Assembly (NCBI RefSeq): GCF_026283965.1
Contig: NZ_JAPDPD010000026.1
Coordinates: forward strand, 1-63,365
DNA length: 63,365 bases
Direction of reading: 5' to 3'
Source: Dyella subtropica
GTDB lineage: Bacteria; Pseudomonadota; Gammaproteobacteria; Xanthomonadales; Rhodanobacteraceae
In this document: positions 17,672-26,402 of the stretch, in pieces
Numbering within the stretch: position 1 is the stretch's first letter
Layout of the letters: every line of letters begins with the position of its first letter
Made by a program: the position numbers and the translations under genes
The notes under the pieces: model-generated
Told to the model about the DNA's origin: nothing
Database searches by the model: none
What the model saw: the letters and a program-made list of their open reading frames with translations, nothing else

Positions 17672-18484
17672 ATGCCTTTGCTGCGCTGTCTGTGTCTGCT
17701 CGCCCTTCTGCTTGCCCTGCCCGTCGGCGCCGCCGAATTGAAGATCGACCTGGGAGGCGGCCTGACCACACTCGACAGTGCGCAGCTCGCCGCACGCAAG
17801 GATGCTCGCACGATCACCATCGCCGACGACGTCTCCTATAAAGGCACCATGCGCTATCGCGCAGTGCCCTTGAAGCAACTCCTCCCAGGCATCGACTTGG
17901 GCGACCACCTGCAATTTGTCGCCGATGACGGCTTCGTGGCAGAGATCCCTGCCACACTGATTCTTAACACTCGCGGGGCCGAGGCTTGGCTAGCGGTGGA
18001 GGAGCCGACGCAGCCATGGCCCGCGATGCCCGGCAAGGCCGTCAGCGCCGGCCCTTTCTATGTGGTGTGGACGCATCCAGAAGCGGCAAAGGTCGGCCCG
18101 GAACAGTGGCCCTATCAGCTCATGACGATCCGCGAGCAGCAGGACGTTGTTGTGCGTTTCCCCGCCATTGCACCCGACCTTACGCTCCCTGCTGAGAGCC
18201 CCATCCGGCATGGCTTCGATGTATTCCAGCGCAACTGCTTCGCTTGCCACACCCTCAACGGCGAAGGCGACGCGCGACTTGGGCCGGACTTGAACGTCCC
18301 GCACAACCCCACCGAATACCTGCGCGCCGACCTGCTGCGCGTCTACGTTCGAGACCCGCAATCGCTGCGTCACTGGCCGCAAGCCAAGATGCCGGGTTTC
18401 GACGTCAGCGTACTGAGCGAAGAGGATCTCGATGCCCTGCTTGCCTATCTGCATCACATGGCCGGCCGCAAGAGCAGCCACTGA
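17672..18484 (+). CDS. Exported c-type cytochrome with N-terminal molybdopterin-oxidoreductase-like domain
   Basis: 270 residues with a signal peptide (cleavage near VGAAE). Residues about 22-165 resemble the small periplasmic domains related to molybdopterin oxidoreductases (RAVPLKQLLPG, WPYQLMTIRE), though no cofactor Cys is evident. The C-terminal part is a monohaem cytochrome c: CFACH at 189-193 and the Met ligand in KMPGF (Met240). It probably passes electrons in the periplasm; partner unknown. ATG 17672 has GGAG 10 bases upstream. Confidence 0.85.
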   Translation: MPLLRCLCLLALLLALPVGAAELKIDLGGGLTTLDSAQLAARKDARTITIADDVSYKGTMRYRAVPLKQLLPGIDLGDHLQFVADDGFVAEIPATLILNTRGAEAWLAVEEPTQPWPAMPGKAVSAGPFYVVWTHPEAAKVGPEQWPYQLMTIREQQDVVVRFPAIAPDLTLPAESPIRHGFDVFQRNCFACHTLNGEGDARLGPDLNVPHNPTEYLRADLLRVYVRDPQSLRHWPQAKMPGFDVSVLSEEDLDALLAYLHHMAGRKSSH

Positions 18485-18582
18485 AGAACCCCTTCCTCTA
18501 CCTCACGGAATGCTTCGGCGAAGCTCCTGATACAGCCGCCCAGACGTCCAAATAGCAAAACAGCGCTCACCATGACGAACGA

Positions 18583-19674
18583 CTAACCGCCGGTCGTAGC
18601 CACGTTTTCGTCAGCCAGGCGCTGCAACCACTCGTCACGCTTCGGCTTCGGCAGCCCGCCAAGCCGTCGCACCTCAGCATAGAACGCGGGCCATTGTGCG
18701 CCGGCCTGCTGAAACAACGCAGCGAAGGCCGGCTTCCATTGATCGTAGAGACCGAAGGGCAGCAGCCGCGCGTTGTTGATCGGGCTCGCTACCCACGCAT
18801 CGTAGCGATGCTCCAACGGCCAGTTCTGCGAGCGCCATTGCCGGTAGCGTTCGCGAAAGGCCGCGATTTCGTGCTGTTTGCCCGCTTCCATGGCAGTCTC
18901 AGCCTCACCGCCGGCATACACGATCTTGAGCCGATCGCGCAGATCGAGCACCAGCCGGGTAAAGTCATCATCCATCGCCTTGGCGTTTCCATTCTGCGGC
19001 GACAAGCCGCGCGACTGCCGCCACTCGCGCAAACCCTGCTCTTGCACGAAGCTGGCGAAGGATTCGTTGAAGCTGCTGTCGTCTTTCACATAGATCAGCT
19101 GGTGGGCCAGCTCGTGGAAGATCGTGCCTGCCAGCTCGTCATCGTCCCAGCGCAACATGCTGCTGAGGATAGGATCGGCAAACCAGCCCAGGGTGGAATA
19201 CGCCGACACGCCGCCGACGTAGACGTCGTTGCCGCTCGCCTTCAGCCGCGCCGCCTCCGCCTTGGCCTTGCCCTCTTCGAAATAGCCGCGATAGGCCACG
19301 CAGCCGGCGATAGGAAAGCAATGGCGCACGGGCTCCACCGAATAGCGCGGCGCCGCGAACACGTTCCACACCACATACGGGCGCCGCAGATCGACGTAGC
19401 GCGTGTAGCTGCGGTTATCCGGCAGCCCCAGCCGCAGCGAAGCGAAGTGGCGTGCCTGCTGTGAGAGCTCCAGACGGTTCGCCAGCTTGGGATCGGTGGC
19501 GGGGTCCGCCACCACCCTGGTCACCGCGCGCTCCCGCAGCACCAGCTCGCCCTGCCCGTGCGCGACATGGGCGTAGTAGCGCAAGCTGGCGCATGCGGAT
19601 AGCAAAAGGCCCACCGCCAGGAGAGCGATGAGCCTTGGTAGCCAGTGCGGCGGCATGGAGTTCGGACGTCCCAT
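18583..19674 (-). CDS. Predicted lipoprotein aminopeptidase (COG4324 type)
   Basis: 363 residues. LLLSACA is a lipobox, so Cys28 is the likely lipidated residue. HELAH at 187-191 is the zinc-binding HExxH motif, followed by FNESFASFVQEQG with a likely third ligand Glu. The full-length match is to the predicted aminopeptidases of COG4324/DUF2265; activity has not been shown for this protein. Two starts are possible (19674 and 19656). It follows the small lipoprotein gene at 20082 by 21 bases on the same strand, so the two may share a transcript. Confidence 0.87.
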   Translation of the reverse strand: MGRPNSMPPHWLPRLIALLAVGLLLSACASLRYYAHVAHGQGELVLRERAVTRVVADPATDPKLANRLELSQQARHFASLRLGLPDNRSYTRYVDLRRPYVVWNVFAAPRYSVEPVRHCFPIAGCVAYRGYFEEGKAKAEAARLKASGNDVYVGGVSAYSTLGWFADPILSSMLRWDDDELAGTIFHELAHQLIYVKDDSSFNESFASFVQEQGLREWRQSRGLSPQNGNAKAMDDDFTRLVLDLRDRLKIVYAGGEAETAMEAGKQHEIAAFRERYRQWRSQNWPLEHRYDAWVASPINNARLLPFGLYDQWKPAFAALFQQAGAQWPAFYAEVRRLGGLPKPKRDEWLQRLADENVATTGG

Positions 19675-19695
19675 GCCGCGATTGTGCCTCAGTGC

Positions 19696-20082
19696 TTAGT
19701 GCCCAGAGTGATTACCCGAGTGCCCGCGACCGCCGCTCCAGTTGCCGCGACGACCACCGTCGCTACGGCCACGCCAGCTGCCGCCACGATTCCAGTGGCG
19801 ATCCCGATCATGCCCGCGCGAACCGCCGTACCAGATGCCACCGATACCCACGCTCACCGGCGGGGCGTAGCAGCAGTCGTAGTAGCCACCGTAATAACCC
19901 GGCGCGTAGCCGTAGTAGCCCGGCGCGTAATAGCCATCGTCGTAGACCACCGTGCCGCGACCGTAATAGGCGTCACCCACATAAGCCGAACTGCGCACGT
20001 AGCTATAGCCCGGATCGTAATAACAGCCAGACAGCACCGCGGTGACGGCGGCGAGGGTCAGGCCAGCAAGCAGACGTTTCAT
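19696..20082 (-). CDS. Gly/Tyr/Arg-rich lipoprotein
   Basis: 128 residues. Lipobox VLSGCYY places the lipidated Cys at 20. The mature protein has Tyr/Gly-rich repeats around GYYGYAPGYYGG in the middle and a basic Gly/Arg/His/Ser-rich tail. Proteins of this look are common in Xanthomonadales and have no assigned function; an outer-membrane or surface location is likely. No start alternatives. It may be cotranscribed with the aminopeptidase gene downstream. Confidence 0.82.
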   Translation of the reverse strand: MKRLLAGLTLAAVTAVLSGCYYDPGYSYVRSSAYVGDAYYGRGTVVYDDGYYAPGYYGYAPGYYGGYYDCCYAPPVSVGIGGIWYGGSRGHDRDRHWNRGGSWRGRSDGGRRGNWSGGRGHSGNHSGH

Positions 20083-20234
20083 GACACACCCCTGTTGGGA
20101 TCACAGCATCACGCTAGGCCCGGAGCATTGAATGCGGACTGAGCACACCGGCCTCGGCCAGCGGGCGTTTACCCGCCAGCCATATGGGATGCTCTGATCC
20201 ATTCTGCGTAGGCTGCACCGGCAGGAACGAAACG

Positions 20235-20528
20235 TCAGCCCTTGCCGCGGTGCCCCTGTCCACTGCGTTCCTGCGACTGGTGCAGATGACCGTAGCCGGC
20301 TTCGCTGGAAAGTCCTCCCTGGACGGCTACCGGCGCATGCAGGTCGTCGCCCGGAAGCGCATGGCGGCTGGCTCCAGGCCAGCCCGCCCCACGCCGGACA
20401 CGCTCCTGCTTGGCCTCAAGCAAAGCCTGAATATGCGCCACCACCTCTTGCTGGCTGACGTGGTGCACGTCTGCAGACGGCTGCATCCTGTTTGTCGTGG
20501 AGATCGACTTTGAGCGGATCGTTGCCAT
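20235..20528 (-). CDS. Small hypothetical protein
   Basis: 97 residues, soluble, hydrophilic, no signal peptide. The segment VVAHIQALLEAKQERVRRG should form a helix, and the C-terminus is Gln/Gly/His-rich. ATG 20528 lies behind AGGAGTTGAGG. I do not recognise the family; the reading frame is supported by the ribosome site and codon choice, but a shadow ORF on the other strand overlaps it, so it stays tentative. Confidence 0.5.
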   Translation of the reverse strand: MATIRSKSISTTNRMQPSADVHHVSQQEVVAHIQALLEAKQERVRRGAGWPGASRHALPGDDLHAPVAVQGGLSSEAGYGHLHQSQERSGQGHRGKG

Positions 20529-20648
20529 ACGCCTCAACTCCTGCGGTGGCCGAGGGAACCCGGCGCCGTCAACAAGCGCCGGGCTACACGATATGTAGCA
20601 CCACCAGGATGTATTCGGAGTGAGTGCGCAGGCCCTCGCGCAGCAGGA

Positions 20649-21254
20649 TCAGAACCTCGGTTGCGAGAGCTGGGCGAGAAAGTGTGAAATCACATCCGGC
20701 CGGATCACTACCGTGAACGCTATGCCAAAAGCCGCACCCCACAGGTGCGCACTATGGTTGACGTTGTCTCGTGATTGGCGATCCATATAGATCGAGTAGG
20801 CCACATAGAGCACGGCGTAAATGATCGCGGGCATCGGTATCACGAACACCACGATGCGCGACCACGGCGCCAGCATGATGAAAGCGAACAGCACCGCCGA
20901 CACCGCACCGGAGGCGCCCAGGCTGCGGTAATTCGGGTTGTGCCGGTTCTTCAGGTAGGTCGGCAGAATCGAGACCACCAGCGCCCCGATGTAAAACAAC
21001 GCAAAGCCCATCGTGCCCAACTGCGCGCTGTAAAACCCTTCCATCACGCGTCCGAAGAAAAACAGCGTGATCATGTTGAACAGCAGATGCCCGAAGTCGG
21101 CGTGGATCAGCCCATAGGTGACCAGCCGGTGATACTCGCGCTGCCGCTCGATCGCCGGTGGCCACAGGATCAAGTCGTTCATCAGGCGGCTGTTGTTGAA
21201 CGCCATGAACGAGACGATGCAGGTGATGGCGATGATGAGCAGGGTAATCAACAT
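20649..21254 (-). CDS. Rhomboid-family intramembrane serine protease
   Basis: 201 residues with six hydrophobic helices. The catalytic pair is visible: GASGA with Ser116 and NHSAHLWG with His170; HADFGHLLFN in helix 2 carries the oxyanion His and Asn. It cleaves substrates within the inner membrane; its targets are unknown. ATG 21254 with AGGGACC upstream is preferred over the upstream extension to 21335. It is a single gene, divergent from PhzF. Confidence 0.93.
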   Translation of the reverse strand: MLITLLIIAITCIVSFMAFNNSRLMNDLILWPPAIERQREYHRLVTYGLIHADFGHLLFNMITLFFFGRVMEGFYSAQLGTMGFALFYIGALVVSILPTYLKNRHNPNYRSLGASGAVSAVLFAFIMLAPWSRIVVFVIPMPAIIYAVLYVAYSIYMDRQSRDNVNHSAHLWGAAFGIAFTVVIRPDVISHFLAQLSQPRF

Positions 21255-21388
21255 GTAAGGTCCCTGGAGACAGGTGCGGCAAGAGCGGGCATCTTGGCGG
21301 CCCCGATCCAACTTGTCGACCTCACCAACGTTCAAGCGTCGTATGATGCCCGGCTTACACGCATCCCCGCGCCATCACTGCCCCGCTA

Positions 21389-22273
21389 ATGCCCCCCATC
21401 CGCTATCTGCATCTGGACGTCTTTGCCGCTTCCCATGGCGGCGGCAACCATCTCGGCGTCGTCACCGACGCTACCGGCTGGAGCGATGCGCAAATGCAGC
21501 GCTTCGCCCGCTGGACCGATCTGGTCGAAACCACTTTTTTGCTGCCGCCGACCGACCCGAAGGCGAGCTACCGCGTGCGTATCTTCACGCCGCATAAGGA
21601 AATCCCCTTCGCCGGCCATCCCAGCATCGGCAGCGCGCACGCCGTGCTCGCCTGCGGCCTTGCCACGCCGCGCGATGGCCTGCTGTGGCAGGAATGCGGC
21701 GCCGGTGTGCTGCCGATCCGTATCGAAGGCAGCGGTGCGGCACAGCAGTTGCTGCTGCAGTCGCCCAAGGCCACGGTGGAGAAAACCGGTGCGGACGCCC
21801 ACCCGCTGCTTCCCGCGGCGCTGGCCGGTATCGGGCTGGGCAAGCTGCCGCCGGCCTACGTCGCCGGTGGCCGCCATTGGTGGCTGGCCGAATGCGCCGA
21901 TGAAGTGAGCTTGCGCAACTGGCAACCCGACCACGCCGCCATCGCCGCTTTGGCCAAGGCCACCGACAGCCTCGGCTTGTGCGCTTTCGCACGCAGCAGT
22001 CATTCGGATTATCAGCTGGTCGTGCGCGCCTTCCCGGCCGGCGTCGGCATCGTGGAAGACCCGGCCTCCGGCGCCGCCAACGGCCTGATCGCCGCCTATA
22101 TCGCCCATGCCGAACCGCAAGGCTCGCTGGCCGCCGGTTACACCGTGAGCCAGGGCCGCGAGATCGGTCACGACGCCAGCCTGCTGGTGCACATCATCGA
22201 TGGCATCGTGTGGATCGGCGGACGCACGCACACCGTGATCGACGGCACCTTGAACTGGAACGGCACTGCTTGA
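21389..22273 (+). CDS. PhzF family isomerase/epimerase
   Basis: 294 residues with the two-lobed diaminopimelate-epimerase-like fold. [11 protein letters not shown] holds the catalytic Glu (about residue 47), [17 protein letters not shown] is the signature of the first lobe, and [10 protein letters not shown] of the second. Most PhzF-like proteins outside phenazine clusters have unknown substrates. There are no phenazine genes here, so phenazine synthesis is not implied. Its stop overlaps the start of the next gene. Confidence 0.92.
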   Translation: MPPIRYLHLDVFAASHGGGNHLGVVTDATGWSDAQMQRFARWTDLVETTFLLPPTDPKASYRVRIFTPHKEIPFAGHPSIGSAHAVLACGLATPRDGLLWQECGAGVLPIRIEGSGAAQQLLLQSPKATVEKTGADAHPLLPAALAGIGLGKLPPAYVAGGRHWWLAECADEVSLRNWQPDHAAIAALAKATDSLGLCAFARSSHSDYQLVVRAFPAGVGIVEDPASGAANGLIAAYIAHAEPQGSLAAGYTVSQGREIGHDASLLVHIIDGIVWIGGRTHTVIDGTLNWNGTA

Positions 22274-22761
22274 ACGCTGGCGCGCAGATTTGGGTGGATG
22301 CCGATGCCTGTCCGGTGGCCATCAAGGAAATCCTGTTTCGCGCCGCCGAGCGCGAACAGGTGCCGGTCACCCTCGTCGCCAACCAGTTCCTGCGCACGCC
22401 ACCCTCGCGCTTCGTTCGCGCAATACAGGTGGCCGGCGGCTTCGACGTGGCGGATAACGAAATCGCGCAGCGTGTGTCGGCGGACGACCTGGTCGTGACA
22501 CAGGACATCCCGCTGGCTGCGCAAGTGATCGCCAAAGGCGCGCTCGCCATGCACCCGCGCGGCGAGCTGTACACCCAGGACACCATCGCTCAGCGATTGG
22601 GCATGCGCAACTTCATGGAGGAGTTGCGCGGAGCCGGCGTCGACACAGGCGGCCCCGCCGCATTCCATGCACGCGACAAACAGGCTTTCGCTAATCAGCT
22701 CGATATGTGGCTTACGCGACTTCGCCAGGCGCGAAAGACCCAGGCCGCCAAAGGCGAATAA
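22270..22761 (+). CDS. YaiI/YqxD family protein (UPF0178)
   Basis: 163 residues. [16 protein letters not shown] and [17 protein letters not shown] are the conserved blocks of this family, which has a PIN-like nuclease fold by published structure comparison; its role is not established. The likely start is the TTG at 22270, which overlaps the PhzF stop as TTGA; no ATG lies before the conserved region. Translation is probably coupled to PhzF. A REP pair follows. Confidence 0.88.
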   Translation: MNAGAQIWVDADACPVAIKEILFRAAEREQVPVTLVANQFLRTPPSRFVRAIQVAGGFDVADNEIAQRVSADDLVVTQDIPLAAQVIAKGALAMHPRGELYTQDTIAQRLGMRNFMEELRGAGVDTGGPAAFHARDKQAFANQLDMWLTRLRQARKTQAAKGE

Positions 22762-22768
22762 CACCCTT

Positions 22769-22920
22769 GTAGGAGCCCACCCTGTGCGCGACAAACCGGC
22801 AGGACTGCCGGTTTGCACGGCGGCTAGCCGCCCGAAGGGCGAGGGCCATGGATGGCCCGAGTGAAAGCACTGCGTAGCAGTGCCGCTCTACAGCTGGTCG
22901 CCCACAGGGTGGGCTCCTAC
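22769..22920. repeat. GTAG-type REP pair (BIME-like)
   Basis: Starts with GTAGGAGCCCACCCTGTGCG and ends with the inverted GGTGGGCTCCTAC, with a CCGGCAGGACTGCCGG palindrome and a GGGCCATGGATGGCCC palindrome between them. The same order is found at 50592-50763. REP sequences of this kind are moved by RAYT transposases encoded elsewhere. Confidence 0.9.
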
Positions 22921-22927
22921 AAGGCGC

Positions 22928-23806
22928 TCAGCGATCCAGGCCCGCACGGCGCGCCGCGACCATCGCCAACGCCGACCAATCCACATCCTCATCACCGGCG
23001 GCGAGGGTTTCCAGCAGGCTGTCCCGCAGCACGCTCGCGAACGGCAGCGGCACCCGTGCGGCATCGCCCGCGGCGAGCGCCAGGTTCACGTCCTTGTAGC
23101 CCAGCGGCAAGGCGAAGCCCGCCGGCTTGAAGCGCTGTTCGGCAATCAACTTTGCATAGCCCTGATAGGCCGGCGTGGCGAACAGCGTGCTGGTCATCAA
23201 GCCAAGAAAATCGGCCGCGCTCACGCCATGGGCGCGAGTGAGCGCGGCGGCCTCGGCCATGCTCTCAATCGCCGCGCCCAGCATGAAATTGCCGGCGATC
23301 TTCACCACATTGGCGCGCTCGGGCTCCTCGCCCATCGGCCAGATGCCAACGCTCATCGCCTCCAGCAGCGGACGCACGCGCTCAAGCACTTCGGCCTTGC
23401 CGGCGACCACGATATTCAACTTGCCGGCCGCTGCCACGTCCGGACGCCCGAACACAGGCGCCGCCAAATAATCCAGGCCGCGCTCCGCGTGTGCCTGGGC
23501 CAGCTCTTTCGCCAGCGCCACCGAGACCGTCGAATGGTTGACATGCACGGCGCCGCGATCCATCGCATCGAGCAATCCGCTATCGAGGATCACTTCGCGC
23601 ACGGCTCGGTCGTTGGCCAGCATGCTATGGAGTACATCGCCTTGCGCCGCGCGCTCTGGCGTACGCGCCACCTTGGCGCCCAGCGAGGCCAGCGGCTCGG
23701 CCGCTCCCGGCGAGCGGTTCCACACCGTCACCGTGTGCCCTGCCTTGATCAAATTGCTGGCCATGGCACTGCCCATGGCGCCCAGGCCGATGAATCCGAT
23801 TTTCAT
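22928..23806 (-). CDS. NAD(P)-dependent beta-hydroxyacid dehydrogenase family protein
   Basis: 292 residues. GFIGLGAMGSAMASNL is the Rossmann motif at the N-terminus, and VKIAGNFMLGAAIESMAEA holds the catalytic Lys of the family that includes 3-hydroxyisobutyrate dehydrogenase and tartronate semialdehyde reductase. The substrate is unknown. ATG 23806 is preceded by AGAGGAG. It is 67 bases downstream of the flavoprotein gene and may be cotranscribed with it. Confidence 0.92.
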   Translation of the reverse strand: MKIGFIGLGAMGSAMASNLIKAGHTVTVWNRSPGAAEPLASLGAKVARTPERAAQGDVLHSMLANDRAVREVILDSGLLDAMDRGAVHVNHSTVSVALAKELAQAHAERGLDYLAAPVFGRPDVAAAGKLNIVVAGKAEVLERVRPLLEAMSVGIWPMGEEPERANVVKIAGNFMLGAAIESMAEAAALTRAHGVSAADFLGLMTSTLFATPAYQGYAKLIAEQRFKPAGFALPLGYKDVNLALAAGDAARVPLPFASVLRDSLLETLAAGDEDVDWSALAMVAARRAGLDR

Positions 23807-23873
23807 GCCTAACTCCTCTTTCTCTACCACCGAGTTGCGGACCATGCCGTATCCGGGGTGGACACCATGTGAC

Positions 23874-25052
23874 TCATACCACCTGCCCTGCCGCCTGCCC
23901 CGAGGCCCAGGCCCACTGGAAGTTGTAGCCACCCAGCCAGCCGGTGACGTCCACCACCTCGCCGATGAAATACAGACCCGGCACGAGTTTCGACTGCATG
24001 GTGCTGGACGACAGACCGTCGGTGTCGACACCGCCCAGCGTCACTTCCGCAGTGCGATAGCCCTCGGTGCCGCTGGCGACGATGGGCCAATCGTGCAGTT
24101 GGGCCGCGATCTGATTCAGTTCGGCCTCGCGGTACTGCTTCATCGGCCGGCTTTCGAACCACAGCTCGCATAGACGCTGTGCAAGGCGCTTGGGCAAGGC
24201 ATCGGACAGCACGTTCTTCAGCTCCATCGCCGGCCTCGCCGCACGCTGTGCATTGAGCCAGTCGGCCATATCCAGTTCGGGCAGCAGATCGATGAGCAAG
24301 TCATCGCCCGGTTGCCAATACGAGGAAATCTGCAGAATCGACGGACCGCTGATGCCGCGATGCGTGAACAACAGCCCCGCACGAAAACCTCGCTTGCCGA
24401 CGCGCGCCTCCACCTGCGGCAGCGCTACACCGGCGAGATCCTGATAACGCTCCTGGTGCTTGCCGCTCAGCGTCAGCGGCACCAGACCGGCGCGCGTGGG
24501 CAATATGTTGTGACCGAACTGCCGCGCCAGTTCATAGCCAAGGCCGGTCGCACCCATGCTGGGAATCGACAAACCGCCGGTCGCGACCACTAGCGATTCC
24601 GCATGCACTTCGCCGCGCGCCGTATGCACGCTGAAGCCCTCGTCGGTTTTGCGCACACGCTCGACACCGCAACTCGTTTCGACGCGCACACCCGCCTGGC
24701 TGCATTCGTCCAGCAACATGCGCACGATCAACTTGGAGGACTCGTCGCAGAACAGCTGCCCCAGCTCCTTCTCGTGATAGGCGATGCGATGCTTCTCCAC
24801 CAGCTCGATAAAGTCCGCCGGCGTGTAGCGCGCCAACGCGGATTTGGCGAAATGCGGATTGCCCGACAAGTAGTTCGCCGGTGTCGCGCCGGTGTTGGTG
24901 AAATTGCAGCGGCCACCACCCGACATCAGGATCTTCTTGCCGACCTTGTTGGCATGGTCGACCACCAGCACCTGGCGCCCACGCTGCCCCGCGGCGATCG
25001 CACACATCAGGCCGGCGGCGCCCGCGCCGATCACCAGAACATCCACCTTCAC
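23874..25052 (-). CDS. HI0933-family flavoprotein (BaiN/RdsA-like)
   Basis: 392 residues. GAGAAGLMCAIAAG is the FAD-binding motif at the start, KILMSGGGRCNFTN and the C-terminal GLYFIGEVVDVTGWLGGYN are the hallmarks of the HI0933 family. Some gut relatives reduce bile-acid intermediates, but most members are uncharacterised, so no activity is claimed. GTG 25052 is chosen, with AGGTGA upstream; a longer frame extends to 25340 through the hairpin repeat and is rejected. Confidence 0.9.
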   Translation of the reverse strand: MKVDVLVIGAGAAGLMCAIAAGQRGRQVLVVDHANKVGKKILMSGGGRCNFTNTGATPANYLSGNPHFAKSALARYTPADFIELVEKHRIAYHEKELGQLFCDESSKLIVRMLLDECSQAGVRVETSCGVERVRKTDEGFSVHTARGEVHAESLVVATGGLSIPSMGATGLGYELARQFGHNILPTRAGLVPLTLSGKHQERYQDLAGVALPQVEARVGKRGFRAGLLFTHRGISGPSILQISSYWQPGDDLLIDLLPELDMADWLNAQRAARPAMELKNVLSDALPKRLAQRLCELWFESRPMKQYREAELNQIAAQLHDWPIVASGTEGYRTAEVTLGGVDTDGLSSSTMQSKLVPGLYFIGEVVDVTGWLGGYNFQWAWASGQAAGQVV

Positions 25053-25114
25053 GCCATCACCTGCATACCTGCTCCCGCTGTGTTCCAACCCAAGATTGGG
25101 ACGGATTATCCCCC

Positions 25115-25382
25115 AGAGCCTGCCCTCCCAGTCTGCATGGCCCGCGCCGGGAGCCGTTTGCTCGCAGGCCAAGGAAGAACGAGGGCGTGTACGTCCGTAC
25201 ACAACTGAGTGATGACGCCGGCGTGCGGGCAAACGGACCCGGCCCGAAGGGTTGAGTTGCTGTGGGCGCCACGCGGCGGTGCGCGGCTTGGCCTGACAGC
25301 CAGCCAGGCACTGCGCCACGCCCCACCACCTGGCGCCCACAGCAACTCAACGCGGGCTATGCAGACTGGAAGGGCCGGCTCT
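25115..25382. repeat. Composite hairpin repeat with two stem-loops
   Basis: Outer arms 25115-25146 and 25351-25382 are inverted copies with three mismatches. Inside are hairpin 1 (CCGTTTGCTCGCA, 25154-25166, with 25224-25236) and hairpin 2, whose arms 25251-25271 and 25331-25351 are a perfect 21-bp inverted repeat. The loop of hairpin 2 carries GCGCGGCTTG and GCGCCACGC and an apical hairpin at 25293-25307 with loop AGCCA, as in the copies at 40.5 kb and the window end. It fills the gap between divergent genes. Confidence 0.88.
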
Positions 25383-25430
25383 TTGCCGCATCGCGTACAC
25401 TTGCTTGTCCGTCTTTCATCGAGATACGCC

Positions 25431-25913
25431 ATGCCTTCTTTCGACGTAATTTCCGAAGTCGACAAGCACGAGCTGACCAATGCCGTCGACCAGGCCAACC
25501 GCGAACTGACCAGCCGCTTCGACTTCAAGGGCACCGACGCCAAGTTCGAACTGGACGAGTTCGTGATCACCCAGAGCGCCCCCAGCGAGTTTCAGCTGCA
25601 GCAGATGCTGGACATCCTGCGCGGCCGCCTCACCTCCCGGAAGATCGACATCCGCGCACTGGACGTCGCCGACCCGGAAACCAACCTGGGCGGTTCGCGC
25701 CAGAAGATCACCGTGAAGCAAGGTATCGAGCAGCCGGTGGCGAAGAAGCTGGTGGCCTCGCTGAAGGAAGCCAAGCTCAAGATCGAAGCACAGATCAACG
25801 GCGACAAACTGCGCGTCACCGGCAAGAAACGCGACGACCTGCAGCTGGCCATGGCCGTGCTGCGCAAGGCCGACGTGGAGCTACCGCTGCAGTTCGACAA
25901 TTTCCGCGATTGA
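25431..25913 (+). CDS. yajQ: YajQ family nucleotide-binding protein
   Basis: 160 residues, the full length of the YajQ/UPF0234 family, starting MPSFDVISEVDKHELTNAVD. In Xanthomonas campestris a YajQ protein (XC_3703) binds cyclic di-GMP and affects virulence gene expression; whether this one does is not shown. Conserved blocks FDFKGTDAK and GIEQPVAKKLV are intact. ATG 25431 is the family start. Confidence 0.95.
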   Translation: MPSFDVISEVDKHELTNAVDQANRELTSRFDFKGTDAKFELDEFVITQSAPSEFQLQQMLDILRGRLTSRKIDIRALDVADPETNLGGSRQKITVKQGIEQPVAKKLVASLKEAKLKIEAQINGDKLRVTGKKRDDLQLAMAVLRKADVELPLQFDNFRD

Positions 25914-25935
25914 TATCCTTGCCCCCGGCCTATAG

Positions 25936-25954
25936 CTGTCTCTTGTACACATCT
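25936..25954. other. 19-bp sequence matching the Tn5 mosaic end, one mismatch
   Basis: CTGTCTCTTGTACACATCT differs from the hyperactive Tn5 mosaic end (also part of common sequencing-library adapters) only at 25945, G instead of A. There is no transposase and no second end nearby. It could be an assembly or library artefact, or the remnant end of an IS50-like element. It lies just past the yajQ stop, before a dispersed repeat. Confidence 0.7.
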
Positions 25955-25984
25955 CGCGTCGGCATGGAGTTGCTCTTTCGACCC

Positions 25985-26400
25985 AGCAGGACCTGATGGC
26001 CTCCCGATGAGCGAGGTTTTGCTTTTGCTCTTGGGGTCCCCTGTGAAGCGGTGAGGGCTGGACGATCAGGCCCCGCAGGGGGCATCGACAGGACGTCGAT
26101 GCCTTTTCGACACGACAGGGACGTCGTGTCGAAAAGCCCGGCCAGACCTCACGTACCCGAAGGGCGCGGAACCGGGGTGGCCTCTCTTTTGGTTACTTTT
26201 CTCTGGCCAAACAGAGAAAAGTGACTCGGACCGCGGCAGCGGTTCGAAAGCCCGCGGCAGGCGAGCCAGGTCACGACAACGCGAACATCAAACGGCAACG
26301 CCACTGGACCCCGGCCTACGCCGGGGCGACGAAGTAGAAGCGGTGTCGCGAGCACCCGCCCCTCACCCCAACTCTCTCCCCGGCGGGGAGAGGGAGAACT
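25985..26400. repeat. Long dispersed repeat, copy 1
   Basis: Contains the block GGGCTGGACGATCAGGCCCC, a variable hairpin (GGCATCGACAGGACGTCGATGCC), a TTTTCGACACGACAGGGACG palindrome, the block CTCTTTTGGTTACTTTTCTC with GAGAAAAGTGACTCGGACCG, a CCCCGGCCTACGCCGGGG hairpin and a CCCTCACCCC/GGGGAGAGGG motif. The same blocks, in part rearranged, recur at 30.4-30.8 kb and partly at 57.1 kb. No coding sequence is seen. Confidence 0.85.
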
Positions 26401-26402
26401 GC

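Noticed and set aside
21389-22273. Phenazine cluster suggested by a PhzF protein
   Set aside because: No other phz gene is present; most PhzF-like proteins are unrelated to phenazines.
22769-22920. CRISPR-like repeat array
   Set aside because: Palindromes are in inverted pairs without regular spacers.
25936-26400. A Tn5-like transposon
   Set aside because: No transposase frame and no second end; only a 19-base match.
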